A model generated the notes under the pieces. It saw only the letters and a list, made by a program, of their open reading frames with translations, had not been told where the DNA came from and did not search any database. The position numbers and the translations under genes are program-made. Shown piece after piece: positions 39,048-49,648 of a DNA stretch of 64,000 bases. The stretch comes from Bacteroidales bacterium (GTDB taxonomy: Bacteria; Bacteroidota; Bacteroidia; Bacteroidales; UBA932): positions 25,045 to 89,044 of the forward strand of contig JAAZMM010000004.1 of assembly GCA_012798805.1 (NCBI GenBank), in the 5' to 3' direction. Position 1 is the stretch's first letter, and every line of letters starts with the position of its first letter.

Positions 39048-39977
39048 ATGAGCAAAGATTCATTACCACGTGAAGGTAGCGTGTGGTCGGAGGGAACGGT
39101 TTTGAATCCCTTTACAGATTTTGGCTTCAAGTATCTATTTGGAACCGAGAAAAACAAAGACCTGACTATCGGTTTTATTAACATCATTCTCAAAGAGGAG
39201 CTCGAAAGTCCTATAGACGAGATTGAGTTTATAAACAAAGAGCTGACTACTTATCTTGAAGATGCATCACGGCCGGTTGTTGACATTCTATGCAGGACGA
39301 AGGATGGGGTACGTTATATTATTGAGATGCAGAATCACTACTACAGGTATATGTTTGATAGGTTAATGTATTACAATTGCGGACTTATAAGCGATACCGT
39401 ATTCCGTGGAGACAAGACAATGTATGGCGATATCAAGAAGGTTTTTACCATATGTCTGAGTAATTTTCAGATTGAAAAAAACGGTCTGATTAAAAACGAG
39501 TACAAGATGTGCAATACAAAGACAGGCCGCGTTATCAGCAATCTGATACATATCATAACTCTACAGCTTCCCTGTGTCAATATTAAAAACATTGCCAAAA
39601 GTGGGAAAGATTATGAAAGTTTATTAGTTTTGCTAAAACTAATGACTGACAGGAAAATGGGAATGACATACAAAGACTTTATGGCAGCAGTCGATAGGAT
39701 TGATGTCTCTAATGAGCTCAAGAGATACTTCAAGGATCTTATCTGCAAGGCGGCGATGACATCACTTTCCGAAAGTGAGCGAGAACAATATCGCCAACAC
39801 CTTCTTGAGGTCCCTTGGGAAGATGTTGTCGAATCCGCACGCGAACAAGGATTAGAGGAAGGAATAGAGAAAGGAATACGCCAAGTTGCAAAGTCTATGT
39901 TGTCGCAAGGCCTCTCATTGGAGTCAATCTCAAAAGCCACCGGCCTATCTCAGAAGGAAATCAGCAAACTCTCTTAA
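39048..39977 (+). CDS. Rpn family PD-(D/E)XK nuclease / putative transposase
   Basis: NPFTDFGFKYLFG N-terminus; RPVVDILCRTKDGVRYIIEMQ nuclease core; LSLESISKATGLSQKEI tail. Confidence 0.88.
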   Translation: MSKDSLPREGSVWSEGTVLNPFTDFGFKYLFGTEKNKDLTIGFINIILKEELESPIDEIEFINKELTTYLEDASRPVVDILCRTKDGVRYIIEMQNHYYRYMFDRLMYYNCGLISDTVFRGDKTMYGDIKKVFTICLSNFQIEKNGLIKNEYKMCNTKTGRVISNLIHIITLQLPCVNIKNIAKSGKDYESLLVLLKLMTDRKMGMTYKDFMAAVDRIDVSNELKRYFKDLICKAAMTSLSESEREQYRQHLLEVPWEDVVESAREQGLEEGIEKGIRQVAKSMLSQGLSLESISKATGLSQKEISKLS

Positions 39978-39997
39978 CTTCGTCGTCAGCATCCCCT

Positions 39998-41854
39998 CTA
40001 AAACGGATAAATAAGCGGCAACACGAAAATCATTACCACCAGGAAAAGCAATTGCAAGGGGAGGCCTACTTTGATGTAGTCCATGAAATTGTATTTTCCT
40101 GCCGACATAATCATAGCATTGGGCGGAGTGGCAAAGGGGCTGGCAAAGCACATGCTTACTGCCACGGCCACACCTATAAGGAAAGGATAGGGACTCACAT
40201 CCATAGATATGGCAGCCTGTAATGCAATAGGAGCAAACAGAATAGCGGCAGCGGTATTACTTATAAACATAGTCAGCAGAGAGGAAGCCGCCATAATGCC
40301 TGCTAAGACTGCATAAGGGCCGTAAGAACCCACTGCATCCACAATACCGTTGGTTACCAATGCTGAAGTTCCTGTTTTCTCCATCGCAGTTGCCAAAGGC
40401 ATCATCCCGGCAAAAAGAATTACACTTTCCCAATTTATCGTACGATATGCATCTCTAACCGTTCTGAAACAGCCTCCCAAAACCATCAGAACTGCTGCTA
40501 TCAGCACAGCTATTACAGGCGGTAACCAATTGAATACCATTGCCAGTACCATCAATATCAAAACAACGGCAGCGTAAGGAGCTTTGTGGTCGAGAGTTAT
40601 CTTGGATGCTTCGGTCTGAGGCTGTCCAATGACAACAACATCTCTTTCAAGACGACTTAGACGGTCTATGTCTTCCCATGTTCCTTGTACCAGTAACATA
40701 TCACCGGCCTGTATTTTTACATCTTTTATATTCTGAATGATATAAGTGTCTTTACGCTGGATACTCAGTATATTTACATTGTAATTGTCGCGAAATTGAG
40801 AGTCTTTTACCAGTCGGTTGTGTAGGCGGCTATTTTGAAGAATGACAACCTCCGCCATTCCTATCTCATCGAACTTAAATTTGCCTCCAAACTTCGGACG
40901 CTCAATCTCTTTTTCAGTTGTAGTGTCCAGGAAAGAAAGAGCATTCTCCTCCACAAAGTTCAGCACATTTTTGTACTCACCTATGATATAGAGTATGTCA
41001 TTTTCAGTCAATATAGTCTGCGCTTTAGGCAATACGGCTCTAATAGAGCGGCTCAATGGAGAAGAAGAGCGAATATGAATCTCACTGATAATGACCGAAT
41101 AGCGCTTTGTAATATCAATTTCAGAGAGTTTTTTACCTGCAATGGGGGACTCTTTCGATACCACAATTCTGTACAAATTATCAATCAAACAATAATCGGA
41201 AGCGAGTTGTTCGGGTGATTTAACGGTGGTTCTTCCTTCACCCTGATCTTTCTTATCCTTTTTGTCGAGCATCTTTGACAAGGGCCAAAGCAATAAAATT
41301 CCCAAAACCAACAGAATCATTCCTACAGGTAAAGTGGTAAAGAACTGCAATCCCTCATATCCCGCTCCAATCAAGGTGTCATGCATAATCAGAGTTGGCG
41401 GAGTACCGATCAATGTCATCATTCCTCCGATACTGCTCGCATAAGCCATCGGCATTAAGAGCCTGCTTGCACTTGTCTTGGATTTGAAAGCCATACTCAC
41501 CACGATCGGCATCAACAGTGCTACCGTACCTGTATTGCTCAAGAAAAGACCTATGAAAGCTGTTACCAGCATAACCAGTAAAAACAATTTATAACTGCTG
41601 TTTCCTGCAAGTTTCAGCAATCGGTTGCTTACTGCTCCGGCAAGTCCGGTCTGCGATAGTGCGCCTCCCACGATAAAGAGGGCGGCAATCATAATCACAA
41701 CGGAATTGGAGAATCCCGCCAGAGCCTCAGTCGGTGTTAGAACTTTTGTCAGTACCAATGCCAACAAACAACAAAGAGCCACAATATCGGAGCGAATTTT
41801 ACCCCAAACCAGAAGTGTAGCGGTTACGATAAGAATAATAATAGTTGCAGTCAT
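39998..41854 (-). CDS. SLC13 family permease with TrkA_C domains
   Basis: 618 aa, two TM halves flanking soluble region; NTGTVALLMPIVVSMA, STIGGMMTLIGTPPTL-like IGGMMTLIGTPPTLI. Confidence 0.9.
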   Translation of the reverse strand: MTATIIILIVTATLLVWGKIRSDIVALCCLLALVLTKVLTPTEALAGFSNSVVIMIAALFIVGGALSQTGLAGAVSNRLLKLAGNSSYKLFLLVMLVTAFIGLFLSNTGTVALLMPIVVSMAFKSKTSASRLLMPMAYASSIGGMMTLIGTPPTLIMHDTLIGAGYEGLQFFTTLPVGMILLVLGILLLWPLSKMLDKKDKKDQGEGRTTVKSPEQLASDYCLIDNLYRIVVSKESPIAGKKLSEIDITKRYSVIISEIHIRSSSPLSRSIRAVLPKAQTILTENDILYIIGEYKNVLNFVEENALSFLDTTTEKEIERPKFGGKFKFDEIGMAEVVILQNSRLHNRLVKDSQFRDNYNVNILSIQRKDTYIIQNIKDVKIQAGDMLLVQGTWEDIDRLSRLERDVVVIGQPQTEASKITLDHKAPYAAVVLILMVLAMVFNWLPPVIAVLIAAVLMVLGGCFRTVRDAYRTINWESVILFAGMMPLATAMEKTGTSALVTNGIVDAVGSYGPYAVLAGIMAASSLLTMFISNTAAAILFAPIALQAAISMDVSPYPFLIGVAVAVSMCFASPFATPPNAMIMSAGKYNFMDYIKVGLPLQLLFLVVMIFVLPLIYPF

Positions 41855-41959
41855 AAGAAATGAGGGCTATTAGAATAGTGGAAAGCTTACCATCGGCTAT
41901 TTCGTGTACAAAAGAAAGACATTTTATTTGATTTTTCAAATATAGATCCGACAACCCCC

Positions 41960-42685
41960 CTACCTTCTCCTGAATTCCGAGCAGATGATGGCGGTGGCTA
42001 TAGCTACATTGAGAGAATCCGGTGCATTCGCTGAGGCAGGGGAGAAGCTGGGGATGGAGAGACGGTGCGTCACTTGCTTCTCAAGAGCCGGAGAGATACC
42101 GTGGGACTCGGAGCCCATCACTATCACTCCGCTGGAGCTCAGATTTTCCTCATAGATAGATCTACCTTCGAGGAAGGTGCCGAACACCTGCATCCCTGCG
42201 GCGCGGAATTCCGAGACAATCTGCAGTAGGTCACAATAGATAATCTTCGTGCGGAAGATGGAGCCCATAGTGGCCTGTACCACCTTTGGATTGAAACAAT
42301 CCACAGTATCGTGTGATGCGAAGATTGTCCCTATTCCAAACCAGTCGGCGAGCCGAATGATGGTCCCAAGGTTGCCCGGGTCGCGGATAGAATCGAGTGC
42401 CAGTGACAGTGGTCGGGAGGCTATCAAAGTGGCAATCTGCGATGCATCGGGTAGTGTCGGTTTGCGCACAAGAGCCAGAGCGGGAGAGGGGGAGTTTAGC
42501 AGCGTGATGCGGGACATAGCCTTTTCTCCGATCTCCGAGATACGGTAGAGCTTGAGGATTTCCAATCCGGAATTAAGTGCTTCTTCCACCGATTTTTCAC
42601 CTTCCACCACAAATATTCCCTCTCTATCGCGAAATTTCTTGCGGTCGAGTGATCGGATTAGCTTTATTTCCTTCTTAGAAATCAT
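41960..42685 (-). CDS. TrmH family RNA 2'-O-methyltransferase (SpoU)
   Basis: LDSIRDPGNLGTIIRLADWFG, VIVMGSESHGIS, LSIPSFSPASANAPDSLNVAIATAI. ATG 42685 preferred to TTG 42700. Confidence 0.9.
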   Translation of the reverse strand: MISKKEIKLIRSLDRKKFRDREGIFVVEGEKSVEEALNSGLEILKLYRISEIGEKAMSRITLLNSPSPALALVRKPTLPDASQIATLIASRPLSLALDSIRDPGNLGTIIRLADWFGIGTIFASHDTVDCFNPKVVQATMGSIFRTKIIYCDLLQIVSEFRAAGMQVFGTFLEGRSIYEENLSSSGVIVMGSESHGISPALEKQVTHRLSIPSFSPASANAPDSLNVAIATAIICSEFRRR

Positions 42686-42743
42686 ATTCAAAGGTAACAA
42701 TTAACCTGATTATAATAATAATTTTATCTAAATTTGCGGAGTA

Positions 42744-44930
42744 ATGAAGAGGAGACTTGCATTTATAATAATCATTGCGACTCTTGCAGCCGCTTCTTGC
42801 AGTACCACAAGGATTCTGCAGGAGGATCAATGCAGACTCGCGGAAAACAAAATCATTATTGGCAATGATGATGATTATCCCGTTTCGTCGCTCTTGCCAT
42901 ACATCAAGCAGAAACCAAATGACTATTTTATAGGGCGGTGGAATCCTTTCCTCTATGTTTATAACTGGAGTTCCGGACGTGGTACCGGCTGGGACAGGTT
43001 TGTGGAAAAACTCGGAGTTGCGCCGGTGGTCTTTGACTCTACCGCAGTTGATGCAAGCAAAAAAGGGATGCTTTCGCACCTTGAATACTCAGGCTATTAT
43101 GATTCGGAGATTTCGCACTCCATACTTAAAAAGAAAAAGAATGTCACAGTCAAATATGATGTTACCCTCGGTAAACGTTATGTTATAGATAGTATTAGCT
43201 ATGAGGTCCCCGATCCCTATATGCGGGAATTATTGGCAGCAGACTCTGCCAACTACACTGTAAATGTTGGAGATATCCTTTCTGAGAAGGATCTTGAGGA
43301 TGAATCCGAACGTCTTGCCTCTCTTTATCGCAGGCATGGTTATTACGGCTTTACAAAAAACTATTTCTTCTTTTATGCTGATACCGTAAGGCAGAAGGAT
43401 AGAGCCGATCTGACCGTTGCTCTCGAAAATTATACCCGAAATGAATCAGAGGCGAGTGCTCGTCCTCATAAACAATATACAATTGGCTCGGTCTCCATTG
43501 TCCCAATGGCAGGACTCAAAGTGCGCGATAAGTTTCTCTGGCAGATTAATACCATAAAGCCGGGCGAACTCTACAACGAACAGGTAATAAACACCAGTTA
43601 CGAGCGCTTTGCCAGCATCCGGCTTTTTAGCAGTGTCAATGTACAGCTAAGTGAGGCCGATTCCTCTATGGTTGACTGCCGTATAATGCTCACTCCCTCC
43701 AAACTCCAGGGTGTGAGGGCTAATCTTGAAGGTTCATTCAACTCTTCAGGGCTTTTTGGAGTTACTCCATCACTTTCCTATTACCACAAAAATATATTTG
43801 GAGGAGGAGAATATTTTTCGCTCGGATTCAGAGGTAACTTTCAGTTCAGATTTAAAGACCCCACCCGTTCCAACGAGTTTGCCATCTCATCCTCAATTAC
43901 CTTTCCAAGGTTTCTTTTACTACCGGTAAGCCTATTCCAGCAAACACTTCCGCGTACGGATGTCAATCTCTCTTATAACTATCAGAATCGTCCGGAGTAC
44001 ACCCGTATAATCGTCTCTACAGCTTACGGCTACAATTGGAATCGCAACAAGAGGTCATATTTTCAGATCAATCCTTTGCAATTTAACGTGGTGCGCATCT
44101 TCAATATGGATGATGATTTTTACTCAAACCTCAAGGACCCCTATTTGATCAATTCGTACCGCAATCACTTTGACTTTGGCGGCGGAGGCATGTACTATTT
44201 TACCACTAATAGTGCTACCAATCCAAAAGATACCTACTTTTACCTCAGAATACATGCAGATTTTGCGGGCAATATGCTTTCACTTTTCAACGGAGGTTTA
44301 AAACAGGATGAAAAGGGCTCCTATCTGATATGGGGAGTACCTTATTCGCAATATTTCCGTACTGAAATCTCATTGGTTGAGACTTTGCGTTTTGGACGAC
44401 AGAAGAGATTGGCACTTGCAGGAAGACTCCTGGCCGGTGTCGGCTATGCTTATGGTAATTCAAATGTGCTCCCCTTTGAAAAGTTCTTTTATGCAGGAGG
44501 TTCAAATAGTATGAGAGGGTGGCAGTCGCGCTCTGTTGGTCCCGGATCGGCTCCTATCAGCTCCTCTTTTGCAATTGCCAACCAAACAGGTGATATGCGT
44601 CTCGAAGCAAACCTTGAGTTGCGCTTTCCCCTTTTTTGGAAGTTGCAAGGTGCACTATTTATGGATGCCGGTAACGTATGGAATCTGCAACGCGCTTCTA
44701 TCGACGGAGTTGCGAGGGATGAACGTGGTATTTTTACATCAGAGAATTTCTTTAATAGCATCGCAGCCAACTGGGGATTTGGCTTGCGTTTGGATTTCGA
44801 TATGTTGCTGGTGCGACTGGATGCCGGTATCAAGGCCTACAATCCTGTTACTCAGCAATGGCATTCTCCCGATATGTGGCTCCGGAGAGGTGGTTATGCA
44901 ATCCATTTCGGCATCGGATATCCTTTTTAA
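42744..44930 (+). CDS. BamA/TamA-type outer membrane protein (lipoprotein signal)
   Basis: Lipobox AAASCSTTRILQEDQ, POTRA-like region, C-terminal barrel with FFYAGGSNSMRGWQSRSVGPG and terminal FGIGYPF. Confidence 0.88.
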   Translation: MKRRLAFIIIIATLAAASCSTTRILQEDQCRLAENKIIIGNDDDYPVSSLLPYIKQKPNDYFIGRWNPFLYVYNWSSGRGTGWDRFVEKLGVAPVVFDSTAVDASKKGMLSHLEYSGYYDSEISHSILKKKKNVTVKYDVTLGKRYVIDSISYEVPDPYMRELLAADSANYTVNVGDILSEKDLEDESERLASLYRRHGYYGFTKNYFFFYADTVRQKDRADLTVALENYTRNESEASARPHKQYTIGSVSIVPMAGLKVRDKFLWQINTIKPGELYNEQVINTSYERFASIRLFSSVNVQLSEADSSMVDCRIMLTPSKLQGVRANLEGSFNSSGLFGVTPSLSYYHKNIFGGGEYFSLGFRGNFQFRFKDPTRSNEFAISSSITFPRFLLLPVSLFQQTLPRTDVNLSYNYQNRPEYTRIIVSTAYGYNWNRNKRSYFQINPLQFNVVRIFNMDDDFYSNLKDPYLINSYRNHFDFGGGGMYYFTTNSATNPKDTYFYLRIHADFAGNMLSLFNGGLKQDEKGSYLIWGVPYSQYFRTEISLVETLRFGRQKRLALAGRLLAGVGYAYGNSNVLPFEKFFYAGGSNSMRGWQSRSVGPGSAPISSSFAIANQTGDMRLEANLELRFPLFWKLQGALFMDAGNVWNLQRASIDGVARDERGIFTSENFFNSIAANWGFGLRLDFDMLLVRLDAGIKAYNPVTQQWHSPDMWLRRGGYAIHFGIGYPF

Positions 44931-44963
44931 ATCGAAAAAAATAAAAAAAAATAAAGATAGATC

Positions 44964-46607
44964 ATGAACAACTTCAAACTTTTGTTAATCGCAGCAGCTG
45001 CTTTTGTCGCTCTAGCCTGCAATGCTGAAAGGGGAGAGGCCGACTATGATGTAGTTCCTCTTCCTCAATCTATAACTGAACCGGAAGGTGAAGACTTTGT
45101 GCTCACCTCACGGACAAAGATAGTCTATGATGCAAATGATGCTCAGATGGAGCGCAATGCCGCTTTTCTCTCCGAATATATTGAACAAATTACCGGGTTG
45201 AAACTCAAATGTGTAGTCGCAGATGGCTCAAATTTGGATAACAACATTGTTATATCCATTGATGCAGAGGCTCTTATGCCGTCTGACGAGAGTTATACGC
45301 TGAGAGTTGATCAAAACGGAATTTCCATTGTAGCTAAGGCTCCGGCTGGCGTTTTTTACGCTATTCAGACCCTCAGGAAGTCCCTTCCTATCGGAAAATT
45401 CGGTAGTGTAGAGTTTGATCCGGTGGAAATCAACGACACTCCTTTATTCGGTTACCGTGGAATGCACCTCGATGTTTCACGTCATTTCTTCGATAAAGAA
45501 TTTGTAAAGAGATATATCGATATTATAGCTCTCCACAATATCAATACATTCCACTGGCATCTGACTGATGACCAGGGTTGGCGCGTTGAGATCAAAAAAT
45601 ATCCAAAACTGACCGAGATTGGTTCTATGAGAAGCCATACCGTAGTGGGCAAGGATTTCGAATCGAGCGACGAGACTCCCCACGGGGGATTTTATACACA
45701 AGAGGATATCAAAGAGGTGGTAGCTTATGCTGCAGAGCGTTATATCACCATTATCCCTGAAATAGATCTCCCCGGTCATATGCTGGCGGCTATTGCTTCA
45801 TATCCCGAACTCGGCTGTACAGGCGAACAATATGAGGTGTGGCCGCGCTGGGGTATTACTGAGAAGGTGCTATGTCCGGGTAAGGATCATACCGTGCAGT
45901 TTTTAAAGGATGTGATGGATGAGATTATGGAGCTTTTCCCTTCGAAATATATCCATATCGGAGGTGATGAGTGTCCCAAGGATCACTGGAAGGTTTGTCC
46001 CGACTGTCAGGCTCGTATCAGAGCGGAAAAACTCTTTGCAAAGGATGGGCACACTGCTGAGCAGCGTCTCCAGAGTTGGCTCACCTCTGAGATCGAAAAA
46101 TATATAAACGATCATGGCCGCAGCATTATCGGTTGGGATGAGATTCTAGAGGGAGGACTTGCTCCCAATGCTACAGTGATGTCATGGAGAGGCATTAAAG
46201 GGGGTGTTACCGCAGCAAATATGGGGCACGATGTGATAATGGTTCCCTACTCCCACTTCTATTTTGACTATTATCAAAGTGAGGATAGAGATAATGAACC
46301 TTTGGCAATTGGTGGTTTTATTCCGGTGGAAAAGGTTTATGAGTTCAATCCTTTCCCCGAAGAGGTGGATCCTTCGTTGCACGGTCATATACTGGGTGTT
46401 CAGGCCAACGTATGGTGCGAATATATCAAGACTACCGATCATGTAGAATATATGGCTCTGCCTCGTATGGCTGCTCTATGTGAGGTGCAGTGGCGTCCCG
46501 CAGAGGTTCGTGATTATGAGGAGTTCTTAGATCGTATGGAGCACCATCTGGCACTCTACGACCATTTGGGCTACAACTATGCCAAGCACATTGTTCCCAG
46601 TCTGTAG
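44964..46607 (+). CDS. GH20 beta-N-acetylhexosaminidase (lipoprotein)
   Basis: RGMHLDVSRHFFDKEFVKRYID, FHWHLTDDQGWRVEIKKYP, HIGGDECPKDHWK (catalytic D-E). Confidence 0.95.
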   Translation: MNNFKLLLIAAAAFVALACNAERGEADYDVVPLPQSITEPEGEDFVLTSRTKIVYDANDAQMERNAAFLSEYIEQITGLKLKCVVADGSNLDNNIVISIDAEALMPSDESYTLRVDQNGISIVAKAPAGVFYAIQTLRKSLPIGKFGSVEFDPVEINDTPLFGYRGMHLDVSRHFFDKEFVKRYIDIIALHNINTFHWHLTDDQGWRVEIKKYPKLTEIGSMRSHTVVGKDFESSDETPHGGFYTQEDIKEVVAYAAERYITIIPEIDLPGHMLAAIASYPELGCTGEQYEVWPRWGITEKVLCPGKDHTVQFLKDVMDEIMELFPSKYIHIGGDECPKDHWKVCPDCQARIRAEKLFAKDGHTAEQRLQSWLTSEIEKYINDHGRSIIGWDEILEGGLAPNATVMSWRGIKGGVTAANMGHDVIMVPYSHFYFDYYQSEDRDNEPLAIGGFIPVEKVYEFNPFPEEVDPSLHGHILGVQANVWCEYIKTTDHVEYMALPRMAALCEVQWRPAEVRDYEEFLDRMEHHLALYDHLGYNYAKHIVPSL

Positions 46608-46630
46608 TCGGGAGTTGGTAGTGTGTAGTT

Positions 46631-47308
46631 ATGAAAAGAGTTTTATCATTTCTAACGGATCTTGTTCCGAATAACAATAAACCCTGGTTTGATGCCAATA
46701 AAGGGCGTTATAAGGAAGCACAAGCCATTTTTAACGATTTCGCCACGGAACTGATCGAGCGTGTGGGAAGTTTTGATCCCGAAGTCAGGGGCCTTACTCT
46801 CAAGGATTGCACTTACCGCTTCTACAGGGACTTAAGATTCAGCAAGGACAAAACCCCCTACAAGAAGCATTTCGGTGTCTTTATAGCCAAAGGCGGCAAA
46901 TGCAGCGGTCATTCGGGATACTATTTTCATATTGAACCTCCTCAAGCGACTGCTCTTGGCGGACACCTGCTGTGTTGCGGAGCCTATAATCCGGACTCGA
47001 AGGTAATCAGGAGTATAAGAGAAGAGTTTATGCTCAATGGAGAGGCTCTCCTTAATGCTATGAATCAGGCTGAAGGATTTGAATTGGAATGGGATGGAGC
47101 CCTGAAGAGAATACCGAAAGGATTTCCGCAGGACTCCCCCTATGCCGAATATTTTCGTCTTAAAAGGGTGCTGATTTCACGCCCATTTGATGACAATTTT
47201 CTATTTGCCCCCGATCTTGTAAAACGTGTAGCAGACCTTTTTGCCACCTGCACCGAATTCAACACCATCCTCAACCGTGCCATCGACTTCGCCTACGAAG
47301 AATATTGA
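46631..47308 (+). CDS. DUF2461 (TIGR02453) family protein
   Basis: NNKPWFDANKGRYKEAQAIF, YRFYRDLRFSKDKTPYKKHFGVF motifs. Confidence 0.87.
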   Translation: MKRVLSFLTDLVPNNNKPWFDANKGRYKEAQAIFNDFATELIERVGSFDPEVRGLTLKDCTYRFYRDLRFSKDKTPYKKHFGVFIAKGGKCSGHSGYYFHIEPPQATALGGHLLCCGAYNPDSKVIRSIREEFMLNGEALLNAMNQAEGFELEWDGALKRIPKGFPQDSPYAEYFRLKRVLISRPFDDNFLFAPDLVKRVADLFATCTEFNTILNRAIDFAYEEY

Positions 47309-47309
47309 G

Positions 47310-48644
47310 TTAGTCCATTAGAAAGACAAAGGTCGTGATGGCGGCGATGCACTCTTTGAAGGTCTCCTGATTGACATTTTCAAAGTTGTCGAGAGAGCCG
47401 TGGTGATATTTGAAATATTCACTATTATCTGCTCTGAATGAATAATAGGGGCGGAGAGGCCATTTTCTATCACCTGTGTATTGTGTAAGTGTTAAACCGT
47501 AGGGTTCCAGATAGGGAGTAAGGACCTCTTCCATTTTTCTAAAATAGGCGTGATCTTCCAACACGGAGAATCCGACAGGTTTGCCTGCCCCACTATCAAT
47601 CTCAAGGTCAAAGAGAAAAGATTCCTGTTTTTCTTTGGCAATACGAGCAAATTCTTTCATGCCTGATAGGTTGATCTCTTCATCTTGATAGATAACTATA
47701 CGGATAGTATTTTTGGGCTTCATGCGGAGTTTTTTGTAAGCTCGAAGCACTTCAATGGCTGCAACACAGCCTGCTGCATTATCCTGTGCCCCTTGGCTAT
47801 TGAACCAGCTATCCACATGAGCTGAAAGCAGTATAATGTGGTCGGGATTGACTTTGCCCGGGATTTCGGCTACAAGATTGCGTCCTATAGTCGGTTCAGT
47901 TAGGTTGTGTGCTGTGGAATTGACGGTCACAGTGAGTTTTTTATCCTGTTTTAGAGCCTCAGAAAGCTTATCCGCAGCATTTGTGGAAATAGCCACAGCC
48001 GGAACAGCTAAAGTGCTATCACCATTGTGACAAGCACCTGTATGGGGAGTATCTCCCGGATGATTGCTAATAGAGCGCACCAGAACAGCTTTAGCCCCTT
48101 TATCGGTAACAAGAGAGGCTCCTCTGGAGCGTTGCCAGGCATGTTTGCTATAACTACTGCCATCTTCCATCGCACCATTAAAGAAGACTATCTTGTCTTT
48201 ACAACTAAGATTCTCTATTTCTTCACGAGTGCGGACTTCTACTACTTGTGCAGTAACATCCTCGCCATTTGTGCCATTGTTGAGTCCCAGAGCAATGGAG
48301 GGGAGCTCCACTATGGTGCCATCTGAAAGGTTCATAGTGACCTTTGTAACTCCCGGATGCCAGTTGGGTACTTCGACTTCCTGGTGCCAGATATTTTTAA
48401 TACCAACCTCTTCCGCAAGAACATAAGTGAAGTAATCTATTACCTCGTCATTGTTTTCGCTACCGGACATTCTGGCCGGATAATCTTGGCAAACTCTCTC
48501 GAGAGTAGCAACGGCGGTTGTATTTTTATTCTGAAAATAGTCATAGATTGTCTCTATCTGCCGCTCAAGAGTCACTTTTTTGCAGGAAACTGCTAAAATA
48601 AGCGTTAAAGAGAGCAGGATGATTTTTTGAATCGTTGAATTCAT
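47310..48644 (-). CDS. M28 family metallopeptidase (lipoprotein)
   Basis: Lipobox AVSCKK; ILLSAHVDSW...GAQDNAAGCVAAIEVLRA, YQDEEINLSGM. Confidence 0.9.
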   Translation of the reverse strand: MNSTIQKIILLSLTLILAVSCKKVTLERQIETIYDYFQNKNTTAVATLERVCQDYPARMSGSENNDEVIDYFTYVLAEEVGIKNIWHQEVEVPNWHPGVTKVTMNLSDGTIVELPSIALGLNNGTNGEDVTAQVVEVRTREEIENLSCKDKIVFFNGAMEDGSSYSKHAWQRSRGASLVTDKGAKAVLVRSISNHPGDTPHTGACHNGDSTLAVPAVAISTNAADKLSEALKQDKKLTVTVNSTAHNLTEPTIGRNLVAEIPGKVNPDHIILLSAHVDSWFNSQGAQDNAAGCVAAIEVLRAYKKLRMKPKNTIRIVIYQDEEINLSGMKEFARIAKEKQESFLFDLEIDSGAGKPVGFSVLEDHAYFRKMEEVLTPYLEPYGLTLTQYTGDRKWPLRPYYSFRADNSEYFKYHHGSLDNFENVNQETFKECIAAITTFVFLMD

Positions 48645-48658
48645 ATTTGGTACTGTTA

Positions 48659-49519
48659 TTAAAGTGATGAATAAGCGGGGGAAAAGGTATCTCCGTCAGA
48701 TATTCGGCCTGTGGTTATACCCTTTTTAAGCCAGCGCATACGCTGGGCGGAGGTGCCGTGAGTAAATGAGTCGGGAACTGAATAACCTCGGGCTTTTTTC
48801 TGAAGATAGTCATCGCCGATCTTGGATGCAGCGTTGATACCCTCTTCGATATCGCCATCCTCAAGCGATTGAAAGCGACGATGTTCGTGGTGTGCCCAAA
48901 TGCCGGCATAAAAGTCGGCTTGTAGCTCGAGACGCACCATTATCTCGTTGGAGTGCTTTTGGCTGACACCTCTCATCTGCGAATGTGCCTGTTGCAATGT
49001 TCCAAGCAAGTATTGGACATGATGCCCTACTTCATGAGCAATCACATAGGCATATGCAAAATCGCCATCAGCTCCGAGCTGTTGTTTCATATTCATAAAA
49101 AATGAAAGGTCGATATAAACCGACTGATCGGCAGAGCAATAGAAAGGGCCACATTCGGCCGATGCGCCACCACAACCGGAAGTCACCTGATCAGTGTATA
49201 AAACAAGCTTTGGAGGAATATAGGTGCGACCGTTTTGCTTGAAAATTTCGCTCCATACATCCTCAGTGGAGGCCAGGATCTGTGCTGAAAATGTAGCCAA
49301 TGCCTCCTCTTCGGGCGAAGGTATATACTCTATCTGTTGGGTGGTGCTGCCCATATTGGATACCTGGTCTACGACTTCAGCGGGGTTACCTCCCAGAAGC
49401 CATGTTATAAGACCTATAATTATAATTCCACCGAGACCGAGTCCGCCGGCCTTGAGAGTACGTCTGGAGCCACGTCTATCGTCAACATTGTCGCTGACTC
49501 TTCTTCCATCTAGTTTCAT
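48659..49519 (-). CDS. Neutral zinc metallopeptidase (YpfJ/KPN_02809 family)
   Basis: MKLDGRRVSDNVDDRRG N-terminus, YVIAHEVGHHVQYLLG (HExxH), RLELQADFYAGIWAHH. Confidence 0.94.
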   Translation of the reverse strand: MKLDGRRVSDNVDDRRGSRRTLKAGGLGLGGIIIIGLITWLLGGNPAEVVDQVSNMGSTTQQIEYIPSPEEEALATFSAQILASTEDVWSEIFKQNGRTYIPPKLVLYTDQVTSGCGGASAECGPFYCSADQSVYIDLSFFMNMKQQLGADGDFAYAYVIAHEVGHHVQYLLGTLQQAHSQMRGVSQKHSNEIMVRLELQADFYAGIWAHHEHRRFQSLEDGDIEEGINAASKIGDDYLQKKARGYSVPDSFTHGTSAQRMRWLKKGITTGRISDGDTFSPAYSSL

Positions 49520-49648
49520 AAATATATTTTATGTGATTTTTCTGTTCATCTTACAAATATATGAATAAAAGAGAACAAACGTTCTCTTTCATTATCAAAA
49601 ACCGCACCAGAGTGAATCCAAGGGATTCCGGGCAACTTCCGACCTCTT

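Noticed and set aside
39815-40222. 135-aa + strand ORF overlapping the Rpn 3' end and the SLC13 gene
   Set aside because: Out-of-frame or antisense to two confident genes.
42729-42736. TAAATTTG motif just upstream of the BamA-like gene as a leaderless promoter
   Set aside because: No -33 element seen and the motif is too close to the start codon to call without TSS data.
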